Assembly (NCBI GenBank): GCA_026709935.1 | Contig: JAPOSC010000048.1 | Span: 62,001-126,000 of the forward strand | Reading direction: 5' to 3' | Source: Thiotrichales bacterium | GTDB taxonomy: Bacteria > Pseudomonadota > Gammaproteobacteria > HK1 | DNA length: 64,000 nucleotides | Part shown: one piece after another, positions 17,608 through 26,913 of the stretch | Layout of the letters: each line of letters starts with the position of its first letter | How positions within the stretch are numbered: position 1 is the first letter of the stretch | Notes under the pieces: model-generated | Told to the model about the DNA's origin: nothing | The model's input: only the letters and a program-made list of their open reading frames with translations | Databases searched by the model: none | Translations under genes and position numbers: made by a program

Positions 17608-19884
17608 TCAGCCCGGCTCCCCGACGCGTTCTTCCTGCTGCTCGTACTCGAAGGCGAGGGCACCGTCGCGCGCCGTGACCCGGACGCGCCCACCGCCCTC
17701 CAGCCGCCCGAACAGCAACTCGTCGGCGAGCGGACGCTTGATGTGCTCCTGGATGACCCGTGCCATCGGGCGGGCGCCCATGAGGGCGTCGAAGCCGTGC
17801 TCGGCGAGCCAGGCGCGCGCCTCTTCGTCCACTGCCAGGATGACGCGTTTTTCCTCGAGCTGCCCTTCCAGCTCGATGATGAACTTGTCGACCACGTGGG
17901 CGATGGTGTCCGCTCCGAGCGGAGCGAACTGCACGATGGAATCGAGCCGGTTGCGGAACTCGGGGCTGAACATGCGCTGGATCGCGTCCAGACTGTCGCC
18001 GGAGTGATCCTGCACCGCGAATCCGATGGACGGCCGGCTCATCCGGTCCGCGCCCGCGTTCGTGGTCATGACCAGGATGACGTTGCGGAAGTCCGCCTTG
18101 CGTCCGTTGTTGTCGGTGAGGGTGCCGTGGTCCATGACCTGCAGGAGCAGGTTGAACACGTCCGGGTGGGCCTTCTCGATCTCGTCGAGCAACAGCACCG
18201 CATGGGGATGCTTGTTGATGGCTTCCGTCAGCAGGCCGCCCTGATCGAACCCCACGTAGCCCGGCGGGGCGCCGATGAGACGCGAGACCGTGTGTCGCTC
18301 CATGTATTCCGACATGTCGAAGCGCACCAGCTCGATCCCCATCACTTGGGCGAGCTGGCGCGTGACCTCGGTCTTGCCGACCCCGGTGGGGCCCGCGAAG
18401 AGAAAGGACCCGATCGGCTTGTCCCCCTCGCGCAGCCCCGAACGTGCCATCTTGATGGCCGACGCGAGGGTCGCGATGGCCTGGTCCTGACCGAACACCA
18501 CCAGCTTGATGTCGCGATCCAGGGTGCGCAGCACATCCTTGTCGGAGGTGGAGACGGTCTTCGACGGAATGCGCGCCATCTTCGATACCACCCGCTCGAT
18601 CTCCGGCGCGCCGATGGTCTTGCGCCGACGCGAGGGCGGCACGAGCTTCTGCGACGCACCGGCCTCGTCGATGACGTCGATCGCCTTGTCCGGCAGGAAC
18701 CGCTCGTTGATGTACCGGGAGGAGAGCTCCGCCGCGATGCGCATGGCGCTTCTGGAGTACCGGACCTGGTGGTGCTCCTCGAATCGGGACTTCAGTCCGG
18801 CGAGGATCTTCACCGTCTCCTCGACCGTCGGTTCGCGCACGTCGATCTTCTGGAATCGCCTCGACAGCGCCCGGTCCTTCTCGAAGATCCCGCGATACTC
18901 CTGGTAGGTCGTAGAACCGATGCAACGCAGATCGCCGGACGCGAGCATCGGCTTGATGAGGTTGGACGCGTCCATGACGCCGCCGGACGCGGCGCCGGCG
19001 CCAATGATGGTGTGGATCTCGTCGATGAAGAGAATCGCTCCCTCTTCCTTGTCGAGCTGGGCCAGGACCGCCTTCAGCCGCTTCTCGAAGTCTCCCCGGT
19101 ACTTGGTGCCGGCAAGCAGGGCGCCGAGATCCAGCGCGTAGATGTCGGACTTCGCCAGCACTTCCGGCACGTCGCCATCGACGATCATCTTCGCCAGCCC
19201 TTCCGCGATCGCGGTCTTGCCGACCCCCGCTTCCCCGACGAAGAGCGGGTTGTTCTTGCGCCGCCGACACAGAATCTGGACCGTTCGTTCGACTTCGTCA
19301 CGGCGTCCGATGAGAGGGTCGATCTTGCCGAGCCGCGCCTGCTGGTTGAGGTGGGTGGCGTAGGCCTCCAGCGGGCTCTTCCGGCTCGGCTCGGCGGCGG
19401 GCTTCTCGTCCTCTTCGGAAGAGTTGAACGCCTCGCCTTCCTCTTTGTCGTGCACCTTGGAGATGCCGTGCGAGATGTAGTTCACGACATCGAGCCGGGT
19501 GACGTCCTGTCGGTTGAGGAAGTACACCGCCTGCGACTCGCGTTCGCCGAAGATGGCGACGAGCACGTTGGCCCCGGTCACCTCCTTCTTGCCGGAGGAC
19601 TGTACGTGGAACACGGCACGCTGGAGCACGCGCTGGAACCCGAGCGTGGGCTGGGTCTCTCGCTCGTCGCCCGAGGAGAGCATCGGCGTGTTCTCCTCCA
19701 GATAGTGCACCAGCGCTCGCCGCAGCTTGTCGATTTCGACTCCGCAGGCGCGCAGCACCTTGCCCGCGGCGGGGTTGTCGATCAGTGCGAGCAGCAGATG
19801 CTCGACGGTCATGAATTCGTGCCGCTTCTCGCGGGCGTCGCGGAAGGCGCTGTTGAGGGTGAACTCCAGCTCCTTGCTCAGCAT
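17608..19884 (-). CDS. clpA: ATP-dependent Clp protease ATP-binding subunit ClpA
   Basis: 758-residue AAA+ unfoldase that feeds ClpP. The N-terminal repeat domain (1-145) is followed by AAA module 1 with Walker A GEAGVGKT at 217-224 and Walker B near 283-290 (AILFIDEI), then module 2 with Walker A GPTGVGKT at 498-505. The ClpP-docking loop IGF stands at 620-622. Length and architecture are normal for proteobacterial ClpA. It lies about 150 bases after clpS on the same strand, the classical clpS-clpA pair of the N-end rule pathway. Confidence 0.97.
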   Translation of the reverse strand: MLSKELEFTLNSAFRDAREKRHEFMTVEHLLLALIDNPAAGKVLRACGVEIDKLRRALVHYLEENTPMLSSGDERETQPTLGFQRVLQRAVFHVQSSGKKEVTGANVLVAIFGERESQAVYFLNRQDVTRLDVVNYISHGISKVHDKEEGEAFNSSEEDEKPAAEPSRKSPLEAYATHLNQQARLGKIDPLIGRRDEVERTVQILCRRRKNNPLFVGEAGVGKTAIAEGLAKMIVDGDVPEVLAKSDIYALDLGALLAGTKYRGDFEKRLKAVLAQLDKEEGAILFIDEIHTIIGAGAASGGVMDASNLIKPMLASGDLRCIGSTTYQEYRGIFEKDRALSRRFQKIDVREPTVEETVKILAGLKSRFEEHHQVRYSRSAMRIAAELSSRYINERFLPDKAIDVIDEAGASQKLVPPSRRRKTIGAPEIERVVSKMARIPSKTVSTSDKDVLRTLDRDIKLVVFGQDQAIATLASAIKMARSGLREGDKPIGSFLFAGPTGVGKTEVTRQLAQVMGIELVRFDMSEYMERHTVSRLIGAPPGYVGFDQGGLLTEAINKHPHAVLLLDEIEKAHPDVFNLLLQVMDHGTLTDNNGRKADFRNVILVMTTNAGADRMSRPSIGFAVQDHSGDSLDAIQRMFSPEFRNRLDSIVQFAPLGADTIAHVVDKFIIELEGQLEEKRVILAVDEEARAWLAEHGFDALMGARPMARVIQEHIKRPLADELLFGRLEGGGRVRVTARDGALAFEYEQQEERVGEPG

Positions 19885-20035
19885 GACTTCAATCCTCCAC
19901 CTGGCCCGGAATTCCCATCCGTTCCCGTCTGCACGCCCTGACCCGTCTTTGCCTTAGCTGCTCTCGAACAGCTCGGGCAGTGAGCGGCAGTTCCACGCCT
20001 TCGCTTCGTGAACTGATGAGGATTCCGGGCGTACA

Positions 20036-20356
20036 TCACGCGCGCTCCATCGTACACAGAAGCGGATGATTGTTCTCGCGGGAATAATCGTTGACCTGCG
20101 CGACCTTCGTTTCCGCGATCTCGCGCGAATAGCACCCGCACACCCCCTTTCCGCGAGTGTGCACGTGCAGCATGATCCTGACCGACTGCTCGCGCGGCAG
20201 ACCGAAGAACATCTCCAGTACGTGGACGACGAACTCCATCGGGGTGAAGTCGTCGTTGAGGAGAACGACGTTGTAGAGCGGGGGCCGTTTGAGCGCCGGC
20301 CTGGCTTCCTGAACGGCCAGATCGTCGTCGCGGAGAGGGTCCGGTCGTTCTGCCAT
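20036..20356 (-). CDS. clpS: ATP-dependent Clp protease adaptor ClpS
   Basis: 106 residues. It delivers N-degron substrates to ClpA. The conserved core is [20 protein letters not shown] (N-degron pocket), then [20 protein letters not shown] and a C-terminal helix ending LLCTMERA. The 25-residue N-terminal extension is polar, as usual. A -10-like TATAGT on the minus strand (20475-20470) could drive clpS with a leader of about 105 bases. Confidence 0.96.
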   Translation of the reverse strand: MAERPDPLRDDDLAVQEARPALKRPPLYNVVLLNDDFTPMEFVVHVLEMFFGLPREQSVRIMLHVHTRGKGVCGCYSREIAETKVAQVNDYSRENNHPLLCTMERA

Positions 20357-20668
20357 GGTCGAAATCCGTTTCGCCGTACCGGCTCCGGGGATGGAAGCCG
20401 CTCACCCGTCGCGAGTGCCGAGCGCCGACCGTGAAACCGACCATCACCTCCTCTCCGGCACCGGCGAGAACTATATCACGCGGGTTGCGGCTGCCGTCCC
20501 CGCCGAAGGGGCGGTGACGGGGCCGGAAGCCGGAGTCGAACATGTGATCGACTCACTGGCGCCGGCGAGCCGATTGCAGGGCCGGGCTCGACGATCGGCA
20601 TCGCACCATCCGGGCGGGCCATCCAGTATCATCGCGCGCCTTGATCGAATCCGCGGGGAGTGACGACC
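20357..20668. promoter_or_regulatory. Divergent promoter region between clpS and the argD-type gene
   Basis: The 312-base gap separates divergent genes. On the minus strand TATAGT at 20475-20470 is a candidate -10 for clpS. On the plus strand TATCAT at 20628-20633 is a candidate -10 for the aminotransferase, with GGGGAG at 20655-20660 as its ribosome-binding site. Neither has a convincing -35. A GC-rich imperfect inverted repeat lies at about 20492-20519. Confidence 0.4.
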
Positions 20669-21967
20669 ATGCCGGGACAGCGCGCGCGCAATGACGGGAT
20701 GCCGGTTCCGCCGGGGGACTCCGGGCCGTCGGCGAAGTCCAGGGAGCTGGTGTCCACCGGGCAGCGCCGGTACGTCCCCAACTACGCGCCGAAGGAGATG
20801 ATTCTCGACCGTGGTGCCGGCGCCCGCATGTGGGACCTGGACGGGACCGAATATGTCGACTTCGGAGCCGGAATCAGCGTCACCTCGCTCGGTCACGGCG
20901 ACCCCGATCTGGCCGAGGCGCTGGCGGCGCAGGCAGGGCGTCTCTGGCATGTCAGCAACCTCTACTTCGCGGAGCCGGTGGTGCGTCTTGCCGACGAGCT
21001 GTGCGAGGCGTCGTTCGCGGACCGGGTGTTCTTCTGCAACTCCGGGGCGGAGGCGAACGAGGCCGCGATCAAGCTCGCCCGCAAGCATGCGAGCCTGAGT
21101 CACGACCCCGAGAAGCACGAGATCGTCACCTTCCACGGAGGATTCCACGGCCGCACCATCGCCACGGTCACCGCGACCGCGCAGCCGAAGTACCAGGAGG
21201 GCTTCGGGCCGATGCCGGGCGGCTTCCGGTACTGCGACTACAACAACGTCGCGGCGCTCGACGCGGCGATCGGGGAACGCACCTGCGCGGTGCTGGTGGA
21301 GCCGATTCAGGGTGAGGGCGGCGTGGTACCCGCCGAGGACGGCTTTCTCACCGCGATTGCGGAGCGTTGCCGGGCGCACGACGCGCTGTTGATGTTCGAC
21401 GAGATCCAGAGTGGACTCGCGAGGACCGGTCGGCTGTTCGCCCACCAGTGGGAGGAGGGGGTCGTCCCCGATGTCGTGACCATCGCGAAGGCGCTCGGCG
21501 GCGGTCTGCCCATCGGCGCGATGCTGGTCGGTGAGAAGGCGGCCGAGACCTTCCAGCCGGGGAGCCACGGCTCGACCTTCGGCGGGAATCCGATCGCGGC
21601 CGCCGTCGCGCGGGTGGTACTGCGCAAGCTGCGTTCCCCGGAGCTGCTCGCCAACGTGGCGCGGCAGGGCGAGAGGCTGCGCCGGCGGCTGACCGCGCTG
21701 CACAACGAAATCGGTTTCATCTCCGAGGTGCGCGGCAAGGGGTTGATGCTCGGCGCGGTGCTGCGCGACGAATGGGCGGGCCGCGCCGGTGAGCTGGGCG
21801 AGGTATGTCGTCGGCACGGCGTACTTGTGCTCCAGGCGGGTCCCGACGTGGTGCGTTTCCTGCCGCCGCTCAACATCACCGACGCCGAACTCGACGACGG
21901 GATGGACCGCTTCGAGTCCGCGATGCGCGAGGCGGCGGGGAGGGGTGGCGCGAAGGAATCCGGCTGA
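20669..21967 (+). CDS. argD: Acetylornithine / succinyl-DAP class III aminotransferase
   Basis: PLP-dependent aminotransferase of 432 residues, ArgD/DapC family, serving arginine synthesis (N-acetylornithine) and often lysine synthesis (N-succinyl-LL-DAP). Motifs are FCNSGAEANEAAIKLAR, LVEPIQGEGGV, MFDEIQSGLARTG and the PLP lysine K274 in TIAKALGGGLP. I chose ATG 20669 with GGGGAG eight bases upstream over a GTG at 20660. It converges with dapE, the next step of lysine synthesis, which supports a DapC role. The catabolic AstC is an alternative that cannot be excluded. Confidence 0.85.
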   Translation: MPGQRARNDGMPVPPGDSGPSAKSRELVSTGQRRYVPNYAPKEMILDRGAGARMWDLDGTEYVDFGAGISVTSLGHGDPDLAEALAAQAGRLWHVSNLYFAEPVVRLADELCEASFADRVFFCNSGAEANEAAIKLARKHASLSHDPEKHEIVTFHGGFHGRTIATVTATAQPKYQEGFGPMPGGFRYCDYNNVAALDAAIGERTCAVLVEPIQGEGGVVPAEDGFLTAIAERCRAHDALLMFDEIQSGLARTGRLFAHQWEEGVVPDVVTIAKALGGGLPIGAMLVGEKAAETFQPGSHGSTFGGNPIAAAVARVVLRKLRSPELLANVARQGERLRRRLTALHNEIGFISEVRGKGLMLGAVLRDEWAGRAGELGEVCRRHGVLVLQAGPDVVRFLPPLNITDAELDDGMDRFESAMREAAGRGGAKESG

Positions 21968-22012
21968 GTCCGGGTTTGCGAGAACCCCCGCCGGTCGGGT
22001 CGGCGCTCGGGC

Positions 22013-23149
22013 TCAATCGATGAGCAACTGCGTGACGATGCGCTCGTACATCTCGCTCAGGCAGTCGAGATCGGCGACGAGGACGCGCTCATCGATGCTG
22101 TGAATGGTCGCGTTGACGGGGCCGAGCTCGACCACCTCGGCACCGGTGGGAGCGACGAAGCGACCATCCGATGTGCCACCGCCGGTCGAGAGCTCGGGGC
22201 GATGGTCGGCGACTGATTCCACCGCGTCGATCACCGCATCAATGAGCCGTCCGGGCCGGGTGAGAAACGGCTCCCCGGAGTGTCGCCATTCGACGTGGTG
22301 GTCGGGAGCAATCTCCCGGCCGACCGCCTCCACCGCGGCGACCAGCGAGTCGCGGTCGTGGCGGGTCGAATAGCGAAAGTTGAACACCGCCTCCGCATGT
22401 CCGGGAATGACGTTGTCCGCCCCGGTTCCGGCGGTGATGTTCGACACCTGGAAGCTCGTCGGAGGGAAGTGCTCGTTGCCTTCGTCCCACACCGTGTCGG
22501 CCAGTTTCGCGAGCAGCCGCGTGAGGTCGTGCACGGGGTTGCGGGCGAGATGCGGATAGGCGACATGGCCCTGAATGCCCCGAACCACGATGGTTCCGCT
22601 CAGTGAGCCGCGCCGTCCGATCCTGACCGTGTCGCCCAGCCGGTCGGCGCTCGAGGGCTCGCCCACCAGGCACCAGTCGATGCGTTCACCGCGCTGCCCG
22701 AGGGTCTCCATGACCCGGCGGATCCCGTTCACCGACGGGCCCTCCTCGTCGCTGGTAATGAGCAGCGCGACGGAGCCATCGTGCTCCGGGTGCCGATCGA
22801 TGAAGCGTTCGAGCGCGGTCACCATGGCTGCGATGCTGCCCTTCATGTCGGCGGCGCCGCGGCCGTAGAGGTACCCGTCGCGGAGCGTCGGTTCGAACGG
22901 TGGACTGGTCCATTCTGCGAGGGGGCCGGGCGGCACCACATCGGTATGTCCCAGCAGCACGAGCAGCGGACCTTCGGTCCCACGGCGCGCCAGGAGATTG
23001 TCCACGTCGTCGAAGCGCATCGTTTCGGCCCGGAAGCCCCGCGTGGCAAGTCGATCGGCGAGGTGCGCCTGGCAACCCGCGTCATCGGGGGTCACGGAGG
23101 CCCGGCGGATGAGCTCACAGGCGAGCGCGAGGGTGGGAGACGTACTCAT
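22013..23149 (-). CDS. dapE: Succinyl-diaminopimelate desuccinylase
   Basis: 378 residues, M20 metallo-amidohydrolase of lysine and DAP synthesis. Zinc-site residues are visible: H68 and D70 in LLGHTDVVPPG, D101 in YGRGAADMKGS, and the E135/E136 pair in SDEEGPSVNG. The C-terminal TSDGRFVAPTGAEVVELGPVNATIHSIDE is the DapE signature and contains the last ligand region. The length is typical. It is convergent with the argD-type gene. Confidence 0.95.
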   Translation of the reverse strand: MSTSPTLALACELIRRASVTPDDAGCQAHLADRLATRGFRAETMRFDDVDNLLARRGTEGPLLVLLGHTDVVPPGPLAEWTSPPFEPTLRDGYLYGRGAADMKGSIAAMVTALERFIDRHPEHDGSVALLITSDEEGPSVNGIRRVMETLGQRGERIDWCLVGEPSSADRLGDTVRIGRRGSLSGTIVVRGIQGHVAYPHLARNPVHDLTRLLAKLADTVWDEGNEHFPPTSFQVSNITAGTGADNVIPGHAEAVFNFRYSTRHDRDSLVAAVEAVGREIAPDHHVEWRHSGEPFLTRPGRLIDAVIDAVESVADHRPELSTGGGTSDGRFVAPTGAEVVELGPVNATIHSIDERVLVADLDCLSEMYERIVTQLLID

Positions 23150-23198
23150 GGGGCTGGAGATGCATTCATTTCGCCGGGGTCCTCACTGGCGCCTGGAT

Positions 23199-23280
23199 GG
23201 CGGTCCGGGCCGGTGCCCTCACCGGCGGTCCGGGCCGGTGCCCTCACCGGCGGTCCAAGCCGGTGCTCTCACCGGCCGTC
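23199..23280. repeat. 25-bp tandem repeat upstream of dapE
   Basis: Three copies of a 25-base unit beginning GGCGGTCCGGGCCGGTGCCC at 23199, 23224 and 23249, plus a partial fourth copy. The third copy carries a few substitutions. It fills the gap between the yciB stop and the dapE start, which are both on the minus strand. Confidence 0.85.
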
Positions 23281-23307
23281 TGCGATGGTCGAGCCGGACT
23301 GCCGGGA

Positions 23308-23874
23308 TCAACCGGTGCCGCTTGCATCCTCTTCCGGCGTGATGTGCCGCATCATGTACAAGCCCTGGCCGAGCACGAACACCAGGGTGAGCCCCATCAG
23401 CCCGAACAGCTTGAAATCGACCCAGGTGTCGATGTCGAAGTTGTAGACCACGTAGAGGTTGAGCGTGCCGCACAGGCCGAAAAAGACCACCCAGCTTGCA
23501 TTGAGTCGCGTCCACACCGGGTCGGGCAGCTTCACTCTGGACTCCATCAGCCGGCGTACGATGTTCTTCGAGCCGATGAACTGACTCCCTAGAAAGACGA
23601 GTGCGAACAGCCAGTTGACGATGGTCGGCCTCCATTGCAGGAACAGTGGATCGCCAAGGGCCAGGGTAATCCCGCCGAAGACCACAACGATGACCAGGAC
23701 CGCGACGTGCATCTTCTCCACCCGGCGCTCGCGGAGCCACATCACCAGTATCTGGACCAGGGTCGCGACGATGAGCACGGCGGTGGCGTACATGAATCCC
23801 TGGTGCGGGTCGTCGTGTGTCTTGTACACGATGAAGAACAGCACCACGGGGAAGAAGTCGAAGAGCAGCTTCAT
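23308..23874 (-). CDS. yciB: Inner membrane septation protein YciB (IspZ/IspA family)
   Basis: 188 residues, five to six membrane segments. Family motifs are KLLFDFFPVVLFFIVYK at the start, LALGDPLFLQWRPTIVNWLFA, FIGSKNIVRRLM and WVVFFGLCGTLNLYVVYNF. YciB is an inner-membrane protein linked to cell-envelope integrity and septation. A TATAAT element upstream suggests its own promoter. It is divergent from trpS. Confidence 0.95.
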   Translation of the reverse strand: MKLLFDFFPVVLFFIVYKTHDDPHQGFMYATAVLIVATLVQILVMWLRERRVEKMHVAVLVIVVVFGGITLALGDPLFLQWRPTIVNWLFALVFLGSQFIGSKNIVRRLMESRVKLPDPVWTRLNASWVVFFGLCGTLNLYVVYNFDIDTWVDFKLFGLMGLTLVFVLGQGLYMMRHITPEEDASGTG

Positions 23875-23902
23875 GGGGAGACTCTGGGAGTGCCGGCGCG
23901 GG

Positions 23903-23938
23903 GCGCGCGATTATAGCCGGGCGGTGCTGCGGCGGGGG
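23903..23938 (-). promoter_or_regulatory. Candidate sigma-70 promoter of yciB
   Basis: A perfect -10 hexamer TATAAT lies on the minus strand at 23915-23910, about 36 bases before the yciB ATG. Transcription would start near 23903. The -35 position falls in G-rich sequence and does not match the consensus. Confidence 0.5.
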
Positions 23939-23996
23939 CGGCCGGGTGGCGGCCGGGTGGCGGGTGGGTGTGCTGGGTGGGGGTGCTGGGCGGGTG
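23930..23996 (+). repeat. G-rich tract with many GGG runs
   Basis: About 65 bases upstream of trpS contain at least six runs of three or more G separated by short loops (GGGGG, GGG, GGG, GGGTGGG and so on) on the plus strand, in a degenerate repeat of GGCCGGGTG- and GCTGGGTG-type units. The sequence could fold as a G-quadruplex in DNA or in a trpS leader RNA. Confidence 0.6.
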
Positions 23997-24068
23997 TCGC
24001 GCCATCGCAGGCGGCTCTCTACAATGCGTTCATGGGGTGCGCCATTCCACCCGCCGCCGGAGCACCAC

Positions 24069-25292
24069 GTGAACGCAAGCACTGTCCCGCGTCAGCACCA
24101 GCGCGTCCTCTCCGGGATGCGTCCCACCGGCCGACTGCACCTTGGCCACTATCACGGCGTGCTGCAAAACTGGATCCGGCTCCAGCACGAGTACGAATGC
24201 TTCTTCTTCGTGGCGGACTGGCATGCACTGACCACCCACTACGAGGAATCCGGCGTCATCAGCGAGAACGTGTGGGACATGGTGATCGACTGGCTTGCGA
24301 CGGGCATCGACCCGGGCGACGCGACGTTGTTCATCCAGTCCCGGGTGTACGAGCACGCGGAACTGAGCCTGCTCCTGTCCATGGTGACGCCGCTCGGATG
24401 GCTCGAACGGGTGCCGAGCTACAAGGATCAGCAGGAGAAACTGCGCGAGCGCGACCTCGCCACGTTCGGTTTTCTGGGCTACCCCGTACTACAGAGCGCC
24501 GACATCCTGATCTACCGCGCGGGGCTGGTTCCGGTGGGCGAGGATCAGGTCGCGCACGTCGAACTGACGCGGGAGATCGCCCGCCGGTTCAACCATATCT
24601 ACGGGCGGGAGTCGGGCTTCGAGGAGAAGGCCGAGACCGCCATCGCGAAGATGGGCAAGAAGTACGCGAAGCTCTATCGCAAGCTCCGGCGCCGGTTCCA
24701 GGAGCAGGGCGACCCCGAAGCGCTGGAGACCGCGCGCGCGCTTCTCGATGATCAGCGCAACATCACCCTGGGCGACCGCGAGCGGTTGTTCGGGTATCTG
24801 GAGGGCGGGGGCAGGGCGATTCTCCCCGAACCGCAGGCCCTTCTCACCGAAGCGGCGAAGATGCCGGGACTCGATGGACAGAAGATGTCGAAGTCCTACG
24901 GCAACGTGATCGAGCTTCGCGAGGCGCCGGACGGAGTGCGGGAGAAGCTCCGCACGATGCCGACGGACCCGGCGCGGGTCAGGCGCAAGGATCCCGGGGA
25001 TCCCGGCAAGTGCCCGGTCTGGCAGTTTCATCTGGTGTACTCGGACGCGGAGACCCGCGGCTGGGTGGACAATGGTTGCCGGACCGCCGCCATCGGATGC
25101 ATCGATTGCAAGCAGCGGGTGATCGATGCGGTGCTCGCGGAGCAGGCGCCGATCCGCGAGCGTGCCCTGGAGTACGAATCGCAGCCCGATCTGGTCCGAT
25201 CGATCATCTCCGACGGATGCGACCACGCGCGGGACATCGCGCGCGAGACGATGGAAGCGGTGCGCCAGGTAATGGGGCTGGCGTATCGGTGA
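24069..25292 (+). CDS. trpS: Tryptophanyl-tRNA synthetase
   Basis: 407-residue class Ic aminoacyl-tRNA synthetase. The HIGH-type motif is PTGRLHLGHYHG near the N-terminus and the KMSKS motif is GQKMSKSYGN. The protein contains an internal stretch of about 60 charged residues (KMGKKYAKLYRKLRRRFQEQ) seen in the longer proteobacterial TrpS form. GTG 24069 follows GGAG at about seven bases. It begins the plus-strand series trpS, scpA, scpB, rluB. Confidence 0.96.
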   Translation: MNASTVPRQHQRVLSGMRPTGRLHLGHYHGVLQNWIRLQHEYECFFFVADWHALTTHYEESGVISENVWDMVIDWLATGIDPGDATLFIQSRVYEHAELSLLLSMVTPLGWLERVPSYKDQQEKLRERDLATFGFLGYPVLQSADILIYRAGLVPVGEDQVAHVELTREIARRFNHIYGRESGFEEKAETAIAKMGKKYAKLYRKLRRRFQEQGDPEALETARALLDDQRNITLGDRERLFGYLEGGGRAILPEPQALLTEAAKMPGLDGQKMSKSYGNVIELREAPDGVREKLRTMPTDPARVRRKDPGDPGKCPVWQFHLVYSDAETRGWVDNGCRTAAIGCIDCKQRVIDAVLAEQAPIRERALEYESQPDLVRSIISDGCDHARDIARETMEAVRQVMGLAYR

Positions 25293-25334
25293 GCCCGGCG
25301 CCCGCGTTCGGCGGGTGCGGGCCGGGGAGGGCAC

Positions 25335-26204
25335 ATGGCCGATTTGCGCACCGTACCTGCGCATCCGCATTCCCCCGGGGCGCCGCAACGGCCCTGGCAG
25401 GAAGAAATGCCGTTCGCGATGGTGGAAGGCGAGCCCCTCGTCGAGCTTCCCCGCGATCTCTACATTCCGCCCGACGCTCTGGAGATCTTTCTGGAGGCGT
25501 TCGAGGGACCCCTCGATCTGCTGTTGTACCTGGTCAAGCGCCAGAATCTCGACATCCTCGACATCCCGATCGCCCGGATTACGCGGCAGTACATGGAGTA
25601 TATCGATCTGATGAAGGTGTTCCGGCTCGAGCTTGCCGCCGAGTACCTCGCGATGGCGGCGATGCTGGCGGAGATCAAGTCACGCCTGCTCCTGCCGCGG
25701 CCCGAGAGCATCGACGACGAAGAGGACCCGCGTGCCGAGCTCGTGCGTCGGTTGCAGGAGTACGAGCGGTACAAGCAGGCGGCGGAGCGGATCGACGAGC
25801 TGCCTCGTATCGGACGCGATCTGGTCGAGATCCGGGCCGCGACGCCCCATGTGCGCATGGAGCGCCCGCAGCCGAAAGTCGAGCTCGATGATCTGCTGGC
25901 AGCCCTCGTCGATGTGCTCGCCCGCGCGGAGTCGTACCGCCATCATCGCGTGCAGATGGAGTGGCTCTCGGTCCGCGAGCGGATGTCCCTCGTGCTGGAG
26001 CGGGTCCAGGGGGCACGATTCGTCGAGTTCACCGCTCTGTTCACGCCCCGAGAGGGCCGCCAGGGGGTGGTGGTCACCCTTCTCGCGTTGCTGGAACTGC
26101 TGCGGGAATCGCTCGTCGACATCGTGCAGGCGAAGCCGTTCGGACCGCTCCACGTCAGGGTGGCGCGCGGTGGTGCGGCACGGGACGAGGCGGTGAGACC
26201 GTGA
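25335..26204 (+). CDS. scpA: Segregation and condensation protein A
   Basis: 289 residues. ScpA is the kleisin of the SMC-ScpAB condensin-like complex that organises the chromosome. The kleisin N-terminal signature is FEGPLDLLLYLVKRQNLDILDIPIARIT, then YLAMAAMLAEIKSRLLLP. The C-terminal winged-helix part ends at LLELLRESLVDIVQAKPFGPLHV. The first 45 residues are an extension before the domain. Its stop overlaps the scpB GTG. Confidence 0.95.
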   Translation: MADLRTVPAHPHSPGAPQRPWQEEMPFAMVEGEPLVELPRDLYIPPDALEIFLEAFEGPLDLLLYLVKRQNLDILDIPIARITRQYMEYIDLMKVFRLELAAEYLAMAAMLAEIKSRLLLPRPESIDDEEDPRAELVRRLQEYERYKQAAERIDELPRIGRDLVEIRAATPHVRMERPQPKVELDDLLAALVDVLARAESYRHHRVQMEWLSVRERMSLVLERVQGARFVEFTALFTPREGRQGVVVTLLALLELLRESLVDIVQAKPFGPLHVRVARGGAARDEAVRP

Positions 26205-26905
26205 GTCGCGACGCGCTGGTTCTGCACGTCGAGGCAGCGCTGCTTTCGGCCGGACGGCCGGTGGCGGTCGACGAACTGGTCGCGATGTTCGAGGGCGCGG
26301 ACGATGCGCCGGATCGCGCCGCCATCCGGGAGGCGGTGACCGAGATCGCGGAGCACTGGCGGGGCCGATCGCTGGAGGTGACCGAGGTGGCGAGCGGGTT
26401 TCGGGCCCAGATCCGAAAAGACTACTCGCACGCCCTGTCGGTGCTGTGGCAGGAACGCCCGACGCGCTACTCCCGGGCGCTGCTGGAGACGCTCGCGCTC
26501 ATCGCCTACCGCCAGCCCATCAGCCGCGGCGAGATCGAGGAAGTCCGCGGCGTGAGCGTGTCGAGCTCCATCATGAAGACACTGGTCGAACGCGAATGGG
26601 TGCGCGTGGTTGGCCACCGTGAAGCACCGGGGCGGCCCGCCCTCTATGGAACGACCAGAAATTTCCTCGACTCGTTCAACCTCAAGAGTCTGGAATCGCT
26701 GCCGCCCCTCGCCAGACTGAAGGATCTCGACGAACCGTTGCCGGATCTGTTCAACGAGGTTGCGGTCGAACCGAACACTGAGGTCGGGGCAGAGGCGCGC
26801 GAGACGGCCGCTGCCGACGAAGAGGAGGCCGCCGGCACCGCGCCCGTACCCGACCCGGAAATGCGCCCGGATTCCCGGTCGGGTGATGGCGGGGGAGCAA
26901 GCTGA
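26201..26905 (+). CDS. scpB: Segregation and condensation protein B
   Basis: 234 residues with two winged-helix domains (VEAALLSAGRPVAVDELV and LLETLALIAYRQPISRGEIEEVRGV, then GRPALYGTTRNFLDSFNLKSLESLPPL). Partner of ScpA in the SMC complex. GTG 26201 overlaps the scpA stop by GTGA. The C-terminal tail of about 50 residues is acidic and of low complexity. Confidence 0.95.
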   Translation: MSRDALVLHVEAALLSAGRPVAVDELVAMFEGADDAPDRAAIREAVTEIAEHWRGRSLEVTEVASGFRAQIRKDYSHALSVLWQERPTRYSRALLETLALIAYRQPISRGEIEEVRGVSVSSSIMKTLVEREWVRVVGHREAPGRPALYGTTRNFLDSFNLKSLESLPPLARLKDLDEPLPDLFNEVAVEPNTEVGAEARETAAADEEEAAGTAPVPDPEMRPDSRSGDGGGAS

Positions 26906-26913
26906 TCCGTCCA

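Noticed and set aside
17494-19941. 815-codon plus-strand frame antisense to clpA
   Set aside because: ClpA on the minus strand is unmistakable; the other frame has no domain.
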